Shown: positions 58,529-64,000 of the stretch, piece after piece | How positions within the stretch are numbered: position 1 is the stretch's first letter | Layout: each line of letters starts with the position of its first letter | Origin: Sphingomonas sp. DG1-23 | GTDB taxonomy: Bacteria > Pseudomonadota > Alphaproteobacteria > Sphingomonadales > Sphingomonadaceae | Direction: 5' to 3' | DNA: 64,000 bases | Assembly: GCF_030730875.1 (NCBI RefSeq) | Contig: NZ_JAVAMA010000001.1 | Coordinates: forward strand, 186,001-250,000 | Translations under genes and position numbers: made by a program | Notes under the pieces: model-generated | Seen by the model: only the letters and a program-made list of their open reading frames with translations | Told to the model about the DNA's origin: nothing | The model's database searches: none

Positions 58529-58687
58529 GTAGTGGTTGATCACATCAATTGCTGCGGCACGATAGCGCGCGGGCACCATCCCGAACAGGGGAAGAACGCG
58601 CGAACTGCCGATTTGTCGCGCGCCGATGCCCGGCCGCAACAGTGCCGATATCGGGATGCGGTGGGATTTTCGCAAGCGGCGACGGAG

Positions 58688-58716
58688 AAATCCTCCCTCG
58701 CGCAAGCGGGGGAGGA
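58688..58716. repeat. Short hairpin repeat (AAATCCTCCCTCGCG arm)
   Basis: AAATCCTCCCTCGCGCAAGCGGG and a following GGGAGGA arm form a stem. The 15-bp AAATCCTCCCTCGCG arm is identical to the one opening the element at 62988. Confidence 0.6.
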
Positions 58717-58853
58717 CTGACCGCAGCAACACTTCGTTACACACGAGCCACGCTTCTTCCGATAGCTCTTGGGTGTCGGACAAGGAGCCCGCCCGCCCAG
58801 AGGCAAGCCCGATCCGGCCCGCAGGGGACCACCACCATCCAGGGGGAGTCCCA

Positions 58854-59669
58854 ATGAAGACACGTCTCGCTTTCGCCATCCTGCTCGGCTCGGCCACGCC
58901 TGCATTCGCGCAGGAAGAGCCGCCCAGGGCGGTCACCGTCTCGGGCAGCGTCGCGCTCGTCTCCGACTATCGCTTCCGCGGCGTCTCGCAGACCGACGAG
59001 GAAATCGCGATCCAGGGCGGCCTCACCGTCAGCCACGAGAGCGGCCTCTATGCCGGCACCTGGGCATCGAACCTCGCCGGCTGGGGCACGTTCGGCGGCG
59101 CCAATATGGAACTCGATCTCTACGGCGGGTTCAAATTCCCGGTCGGCGGCGGCGGCACGCTCGACGTAGGCCTCACCTGGTACATGTATCCCGGCGGCTT
59201 CCAGAACACCGACTTCGCCGAGCCCTATGTCAAGCTCTCCGGCACGATCGGCCCGCTCACCGCGCTCGCCGGCGTCGCTTATGCGCCCAAGCAGGAAGCG
59301 CTCGGCAATTTCTCGGCGACGCCGCAGAGCAACGGCCAGTCCGAGGACAATCTCTATCTGTGGGGCGATTTCGCCGCGGGGGTGAAGGGCACGCCGGTCA
59401 CGCTCAAGGCGCATATCGGCCGCTCCGAAGGCAATCCCGGGCTCGGCCCCAACGGGACCAGCCTGTCGCCAACCGGCGAATATTGGGACTGGATGCTCGG
59501 CGCCGACATGGCGATCGCCGGCACCCCGCTGACCCTCGGCATCGCCTATACCGACACCGACATCAGCGAAGCCGAATCGGCCTATCTGCTGCCGAACTTC
59601 TCCTCGACCAAGGATGGATCGAGCATCGCCGGCAGCCAGGTGGTGTTTTCGGTGTCGGCGGCGTTTTGA
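58854..59669 (+). CDS. TorF-family putative porin
   Basis: A 271-residue outer-membrane protein: signal peptide MKTRLAFAILLGSATPAFAQ, then the family opening SGSVALVSDYRFRGVSQTD and a barrel of alternating strands ending with the terminal aromatic FSVSAAF. Homologues are annotated as gcw_chp/TorF porins of unsettled substrate; some accompany acquired energy or metal genes. GGGGGAG precedes the ATG at 58854. It is divergent from infC and convergent with thrS. Confidence 0.92.
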   Translation: MKTRLAFAILLGSATPAFAQEEPPRAVTVSGSVALVSDYRFRGVSQTDEEIAIQGGLTVSHESGLYAGTWASNLAGWGTFGGANMELDLYGGFKFPVGGGGTLDVGLTWYMYPGGFQNTDFAEPYVKLSGTIGPLTALAGVAYAPKQEALGNFSATPQSNGQSEDNLYLWGDFAAGVKGTPVTLKAHIGRSEGNPGLGPNGTSLSPTGEYWDWMLGADMAIAGTPLTLGIAYTDTDISEAESAYLLPNFSSTKDGSSIAGSQVVFSVSAAF

Positions 59670-59679
59670 ACTAGCTGAT

Positions 59680-59773
59680 CACCCTCACCCTTCCCACCGC
59701 CTGCGGCGGCGGGCCCCTTCCCTCTCCCACCGGGAGAGGGAGGGAGGCGCGAAGCGCCGGAAGGGTGAGGGTG
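59680..59773. repeat. Hairpin repeat with 15-bp perfect inverted arms
   Basis: CACCCTCACCCTTCC at 59680-59694 and its exact complement GGAAGGGTGAGGGTG at 59759-59773 flank further stems (CCCTCTCCCACCGGGAGAGGG). It occupies the gap between the convergent porin and thrS genes and may also end both transcripts. Confidence 0.75.
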
Positions 59774-59781
59774 ACTATATT

Positions 59782-61785
59782 CTAGCGCAAATCGGGCGGA
59801 GTCGCCTCCGCCACCAGCTTCGCCACCACCTCGTCCAGCGACAGCATCTGCTGCCCTTGGCTCCCGAGCACGCGCAGCGCGACGGTGCCCTCGTCCGCCT
59901 CGCGCTTGCCGACCACCAGCAGGTTCGGGACCTTAGCCACCGAATGCTCGCGGACCTTGTAGTTGATCTTCTCGTTGCGCAGGTCGGTCTCGACCCGGAT
60001 CCCCGCCGCCGCGAGCTTCGCCGCCACTTGCTTCGCATAATCGTCGGCGTCCGAGACGATCGTCGCGACCACCGCCTGCACCGGCGACAGCCAGAGCGGG
60101 AAGCGGCCGGCGTGATGCTCGATCAATATGCCGATGAAGCGCTCGAACGTGCCGAGGATCGCGCGGTGGAGCATCACCGGGCGGTGGCGCTCGCCATCCT
60201 CGCCGACATAGCTCGCGTCGAGCCGCTCGGGGAGCACCGTATCGGTCTGGATCGTGCCGACCTGCCACGTCCGGCCGATCGCGTCGGTGAGATGGAATTC
60301 GAGCTTGGGCGCGTAGAAGGCGCCCTCGCCCTCCAGCTCTTCCCAGCCATATTCCTCGGTGTCGCGGCCGGTCGCCCTGACCGCGTCGCGCAGCGACTGT
60401 TCGGACCAGTCCCACATTTCCTCGCTGCCGAAGCGCTTGTCGGGGCGCAGCGCCAGCTTGATCGCATATTTCTCGAAGCCGAGATCCCGGTAGACGCTGT
60501 CGAGCAGGTCGCAGAATTTCTGCACTTCCGCGATCAGCTGGTCCTCGCGCACGAAGATGTGCGCATCGTCCTGGGTGAACTGGCGGACGCGCATGATGCC
60601 GTGCAGCGCGCCGTGCGGCTCGTTGCGGTGGCAGCAGCCGAATTCGGCGAGGCGGATCGGCAGGTCGCGATACGATTTGATCCCCTGCTTGAACACGAGG
60701 ATGTGCGCCGGGCAGTTCATCGGCTTGAGCGCCATGAGGTCGCCCTCGCCCGAGAGGATCGGCCCTTCCTCCTCGGCATTGGGAATCTCGTCGGGAACGA
60801 CGAACATGTTCTCGCGATATTTGCCCCAATGGCCGGACTGCTCCCATTGGCGCGAGTCCATCAGCTGCGGGGTCTTGATCTCCTCATAGCCGGCAGCATC
60901 CAGACGACGCCGCATATAGGCCTCGAGCTGGCGCCACAGGATGAAACCCCTGGGGTGCCAGAACACCGAACCCTGCGCCTCGGACTGGAGGTGGAACAGG
61001 TCCATCTCCTGCCCGATCTTGCGGTGGTCGCGCTTGGCGGCCTCCTCGATCCGGGTCAGATGCTCGTCGAGCTGCTTCTTGTTGAGCCAGCCGGTGCCGT
61101 AGATGCGGCTGAGCATCGCGTTGTTCTGGTCGCCGCGCCAATAGGCGCCCGAGACGCGCGTCAGCTTGAACGCATTGGGGTCGACCTTGCCGGTCGAGGC
61201 GAGATGCGGCCCGCGGCACATGTCGAGCCACGCGTCGTCGCCTTTGCCGGCGCGATAGACGGTCAGCTCCTCGTCGCCGGGAAGCTCGGCGGCCCATTCG
61301 GCCTTGAAGCTCTCGCCCTGCGCCTTCCAGCGCGCGATCAGATCCTCGCGGCTCCATACTTCGCGGATCAGCGGCTCGTCCGCCGCGATGATCTTGCGCA
61401 TCTCGGCCTCGATCGCCGGCAGATCCTCTTCGGTGAACGGCCGGTCCTTCGGCGCGAAATCATAATAGAAGCCGTCGTCGGTCGACGGGCCGAAGGTGAT
61501 CTGGGTGCCGGGGAACAGCTTCTGCACCGCCTCGGCGAGGATATGCGCGTAATCGTGGCGCGCGAGCTCGAGCGCGTCGGCCTCGTTCCTGGCGGTGACC
61601 AGAGCGAGCTGCGAATCGCCTTCGAACGGGCGGCCGATGTCGCGCAATTCGCCGTCGACGCGCGCGGCGATGGCGGCCTTGGCGAGCCCCGGACCGATCG
61701 CCGCAGCGATGTCCGCCGGGGTAGTCCCCGGGGCTACCTCACGGACGGAACCGTCGGGCAGCGTGATACGGAACATCTCGGACAC
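59782..61785 (-). CDS. thrS: Threonyl-tRNA synthetase
   Basis: A 667-residue class II synthetase charging tRNA-Thr. The N-terminal TGS domain ([15 protein letters not shown]), the HxxxH editing-domain motif ([18 protein letters not shown]), and catalytic motif 2 ([15 protein letters not shown]) with the CPAHILVF and FTQDDAHIF zinc-site segments, and motif 3 near [18 protein letters not shown], plus the anticodon-binding C-terminal domain, are all present. It starts at GTG (61785); an ATG three codons on is an alternative. Unrelated to the flanking glycan genes. Confidence 0.96.
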   Translation of the reverse strand: MSEMFRITLPDGSVREVAPGTTPADIAAAIGPGLAKAAIAARVDGELRDIGRPFEGDSQLALVTARNEADALELARHDYAHILAEAVQKLFPGTQITFGPSTDDGFYYDFAPKDRPFTEEDLPAIEAEMRKIIAADEPLIREVWSREDLIARWKAQGESFKAEWAAELPGDEELTVYRAGKGDDAWLDMCRGPHLASTGKVDPNAFKLTRVSGAYWRGDQNNAMLSRIYGTGWLNKKQLDEHLTRIEEAAKRDHRKIGQEMDLFHLQSEAQGSVFWHPRGFILWRQLEAYMRRRLDAAGYEEIKTPQLMDSRQWEQSGHWGKYRENMFVVPDEIPNAEEEGPILSGEGDLMALKPMNCPAHILVFKQGIKSYRDLPIRLAEFGCCHRNEPHGALHGIMRVRQFTQDDAHIFVREDQLIAEVQKFCDLLDSVYRDLGFEKYAIKLALRPDKRFGSEEMWDWSEQSLRDAVRATGRDTEEYGWEELEGEGAFYAPKLEFHLTDAIGRTWQVGTIQTDTVLPERLDASYVGEDGERHRPVMLHRAILGTFERFIGILIEHHAGRFPLWLSPVQAVVATIVSDADDYAKQVAAKLAAAGIRVETDLRNEKINYKVREHSVAKVPNLLVVGKREADEGTVALRVLGSQGQQMLSLDEVVAKLVAEATPPDLR

Positions 61786-61954
61786 GGGATCTCTTTCGAC
61801 TGGAAGTTGGAATCAGCTAAAAGTTGATTCTGGAAGCGCGGCTTATGCCCGCCCATGCGCGATATAGGCAAGGCACCCGGCAAGGACCAGTTCATGCCAA
61901 TAGTCTGATGATTCGGCTTGCGCGTTGGGCCGTGATCAGGTTGAGGACTTCCGT

Positions 61955-62989
61955 ATGCAGAACCAGACCATGAACCGACGGAACCTGATTGCCGGCGGCG
62001 CGGCGCTCGGCATCGTCGCCGCGATGCCTGCCATCGCTCAGCCCAAGGAGGCGAAGATCACCAACCCCCTGATCCTCCAGCGCGCCGACCCGCAGATCCT
62101 GCGCCACGGCGGCTATTTCTATTTCACCGGCTCGGTCCCCGAATATGACCGCATCGTGCTGCGCCGCGCGAAGACGATCGCCGGGCTGCGGGACGCCCCC
62201 GAGACGGTGCTGTGGCAGCGCCCGGCACGCGGCAAGACGGCGGGCTATATCTGGGCGCCCGAGATCCACCATTTCGACGGCGCGTGGCACGTCTATTTCG
62301 CCGCGGGCAATGGCGACGACAAGTTCCACATCCGCACCTATGTCCTGCAGGGCAAGGGCGCGAACCCGCTGACCGCCGATTGGTCGCTGCTCGGCCAGTT
62401 CGAAACGCCATGGGATAGCTTCACGCTCGACAGCACGATCTTCGAGCACAAGGGCATTCGCTACATCTGCTGGGCGCAGCGCGAGCCGGGCATCGAGACC
62501 AACAGCAACCTCTATCTCGCGCCGCTCAAGACGCCGACCACCCTCGCCGCGCCGCCCGCGCGGCTGACGGTGCCGACGCTCGACTGGGAGGTCCAGGGGT
62601 TCAAGGTCGCCGAGGGGCCGGCGCTGCTCGCGCGCAACGGCAAGCTGTTCCTCACCTATTCGGCGAGCGCCACCGACGCGCGCTATTGCATGGGCATGCT
62701 CAGCGCCGACGCCGATGCCGACATCATGGACCCGGCGTCGTGGACGAAATCCCCGGCCCCGGTGTTCGCGACCTCGGAGGCGAACCAGATCTTTGGCCCG
62801 GGGCACAACAGCTTCGTCGTCGACGAGCAGGGCCGCGACCTTCTGGTGTATCACGGCCGCGACTATCGCGCGATCAAGGGCGATCCCCTGTTCGATCCCA
62901 ACCGCCACGCCCGGGTGCAGGTGGTACGGTACCGCAAGGACGGGACGCCCGATTTCGGAGAGCCGGTGCGGAACGGGGTGCTGCGCTAA
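61955..62989 (+). CDS. GH43-family glycoside hydrolase, exported
   Basis: A 344-residue five-bladed propeller enzyme. The Tat-like signal MNRRNLIAGGAALG precedes a mature start near QPKEA. RADPQILRHGGYFYFTG carries the general-base Asp45, YIWAPEIHHFDGAWHVYF is the family blade 2 marker, SFTLDSTIFEH contains the pKa-modulating Asp, and VAEGPALLARNGKLF the acid Glu. Close members are arabinofuranosidases or arabinanases. GAGGA lies 7 nt before the ATG at 61955. It is divergent from thrS and separated from the S66 gene by a repeat. Confidence 0.92.
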   Translation: MQNQTMNRRNLIAGGAALGIVAAMPAIAQPKEAKITNPLILQRADPQILRHGGYFYFTGSVPEYDRIVLRRAKTIAGLRDAPETVLWQRPARGKTAGYIWAPEIHHFDGAWHVYFAAGNGDDKFHIRTYVLQGKGANPLTADWSLLGQFETPWDSFTLDSTIFEHKGIRYICWAQREPGIETNSNLYLAPLKTPTTLAAPPARLTVPTLDWEVQGFKVAEGPALLARNGKLFLTYSASATDARYCMGMLSADADADIMDPASWTKSPAPVFATSEANQIFGPGHNSFVVDEQGRDLLVYHGRDYRAIKGDPLFDPNRHARVQVVRYRKDGTPDFGEPVRNGVLR

Positions 62990-63120
62990 ATCCTCCCTCG
63001 CGAAGCGGGGGAGGTGGCAGCGAAGCTGACGGAGGGGGCGTCTCCGCACAGACGTCGTTCGCGGTCAGGCCCCCTCCGACGCCTTCGGCGCCACCTCCCC
63101 CGCTGCGCGAGGGAGGATTT
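62988..63120. repeat. Hairpin repeat with 15-bp perfect inverted arms
   Basis: AAATCCTCCCTCGCG at 62988-63002 and its exact complement CGCGAGGGAGGATTT at 63106-63120 enclose GGGGGAGGTGG/CCACCTCCCCC arms. It begins inside the GH43 stop codon region and ends 8 bp before the S66 stop. Same arm family as 58688. Confidence 0.75.
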
Positions 63121-63127
63121 GGTCAAC

Positions 63128-63946
63128 TTAGGCCACCCCGAACGGCACCACGCGGTTCAGTTCGACATGGCCGATCTCGGCGCGGCCCAGATACGGCACC
63201 TTCATGTCGCGGCACCAGCGCGCGATGATCTGCTCGATCGTCTCGCCGAAGTCGTTGCCGTTGTCGACCACCGCGCTCACCGCGCCGAGCCGCACGCCGG
63301 CAATGCCCTTGAGCTGGGTGGCATGCGCCATCTGGAACAGCATCCGGTCGATCCGGTAGAGGGGCTCGTCGACTTCCTCGATCATCAGCACATGATCGGT
63401 GAGATCGGGCAGCCACGGCGTGCCGATCATGCTGGTCAATATGGCGAGGTTGAACGCCGCGGCGGGGCGTCCATCGGCGAGGCTCGGCTCGAGCGCGCGG
63501 CGATCCTTGTCGATCAGCCAGCCCAATGCCCAGCCGGCCGCCTCGCCGGTATCGTTCTTGCCGAGGCTGCTCGCCATCGAGGCGTGGACCGGGTGGCCGA
63601 TCCGCCGGGCATAGAGCGCGCCGAGCAGGAACCCCATGTCGGAAAAGCCCATATAGGTCTTGCGCCCCGCCGCCGCGTTGAGCCGCGGCATCACCGTGTC
63701 GAGGATGCGGTTCGAGCCATAGCCGCCGCGCGCGAACCAGATCGCGTCGAAGCCGGGATCGTTGGCGAATTCGAGGAACGCCGCGGCGCGCTGCGCGTCG
63801 GTGCCGGCGAAATGCCCCGCCTCGAAATAGCATTGCGGGTGAAACACGATGTCGTGATCGGGATAGGTCAGCGCCATGAACGCCGCCATCCGCAGCGACC
63901 CTTCGCGGCTGACCGGTCTTGCGGGTGCGACGACTCCGATGCGCAT
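63128..63946 (-). CDS. S66-family LD-carboxypeptidase-like protein
   Basis: A 272-residue cytosolic serine peptidase of the LdcA/MccF family, acting on muropeptides or isopeptide-like bonds. The substrate-fold RGGYGSNRIL, the nucleophile segment YMGFSDMG (Ser102), the Glu in MIEEVDEPLYRIDRM and the His in EIGHVELN form the Ser-Glu-His site. It is somewhat shorter than typical (about 300). A role in recycling murein tetrapeptides is inferred. The start at 63946 opens MRIGVVAPARPVS. Confidence 0.9.
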   Translation of the reverse strand: MRIGVVAPARPVSREGSLRMAAFMALTYPDHDIVFHPQCYFEAGHFAGTDAQRAAAFLEFANDPGFDAIWFARGGYGSNRILDTVMPRLNAAAGRKTYMGFSDMGFLLGALYARRIGHPVHASMASSLGKNDTGEAAGWALGWLIDKDRRALEPSLADGRPAAAFNLAILTSMIGTPWLPDLTDHVLMIEEVDEPLYRIDRMLFQMAHATQLKGIAGVRLGAVSAVVDNGNDFGETIEQIIARWCRDMKVPYLGRAEIGHVELNRVVPFGVA

Positions 63947-64000
63947 GCTCGTCCAATTCCCGGTTCGCCCTGAGCTCGTCCAAGGGCCCTCGTCTTCTGC
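63947..64000. other. Right edge, no supported gene
   Basis: Fifty-four bases upstream of the S66 gene; a leftward frame continues out of the window but cannot be judged. Confidence 0.4.

Larger units (their letters stand above)
58516..58853. other. Divergent intergenic region (338 bp)
   Basis: It holds the infC and porin promoters and one short repeat at 58688. No gene is supported here. Confidence 0.5.

Overview
The window looks like chromosome from a high-GC alphaproteobacterium of the Sphingomonadaceae (Sphingomonas-like). The grounds are the many long TonB-dependent receptors, a TorF-type porin, FixL/FixJ-like and Y_Y_Y-type two-component systems, and an IF-3 and ThrRS of alphaproteobacterial character. 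I see no rRNA, tRNA, CRISPR array, transposase or phage structural module. The only clearly compositionally different stretch is about 24.0-25.6 kb, which is visibly more AT-rich than the rest.

Left part (0-13 kb). The 3' end of a DUF3526 ABC-2 export operon (two permeases and an ATPase) reads right. It faces an 11-gene leftward run from 12788 to 3198: three NmrA-type NAD(P)-binding paralogs, a small membrane protein, an AhpD-like protein, a soluble histidine kinase, a GST, a secreted alpha/beta hydrolase, and an EmrA-EmrB-NodT tripartite efflux system. Overlaps of 4 bp and short gaps suggest a single detoxification and efflux operon with its own sensor. A chloroperoxidase-like hydrolase is divergent from it.

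Signalling block (14-21 kb). It holds a PAS histidine kinase, a receiver-only regulator, a FixJ-like regulator, a DoxX-like membrane protein, a periplasmic-propeller (Reg_prop/Y_Y_Y) histidine kinase and its NarL-like partner. Dyad-symmetric sites of the type ACCWWGGT or CCCCCGTTCGGGGG lie beside several of these genes.

Accessory block (22-34 kb). It holds a ThuA-like protein, a six-helix membrane protein, a low-GC pair consisting of a Cys-rich mini-protein and a secreted protein with aerolysin/ETX-MTX2-like features, a TonB receptor, a GNAT, and a large eCIS-core (DUF4157) protein. The last is split by a +1 frameshift, its C-terminus looks like a PIN nuclease, and a small ORF one base downstream is a candidate immunity protein. 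The toxin-like pair and the eCIS-core locus are the most novel content.

Peptide block (34-46.5 kb). It holds a DUF885 hydrolase, a TolB-propeller/amidohydrolase fusion, a YegD-like Hsp70, and an Lrp/cyanophycinase-like pair divergent from a TonB receptor and an M20 peptidase.

Glycan block (46.5-63 kb). It holds two long paralogs with duplicated pectate-lyase-like beta-helices (GH55-like) and a C-terminal SMP-30-like propeller. With them are a TonB receptor, gluconokinase, a LuxR mini-regulator, a GH16 laminarinase-like enzyme coupled to infC, a TorF porin, thrS, a GH43 enzyme and an S66 peptidase. This reads as a beta-glucan utilisation locus, with a shared 16-bp operator-like palindrome upstream of two of its transcription units and gluconokinase. 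Several hairpin-forming dispersed repeats sit in the intergenic gaps.
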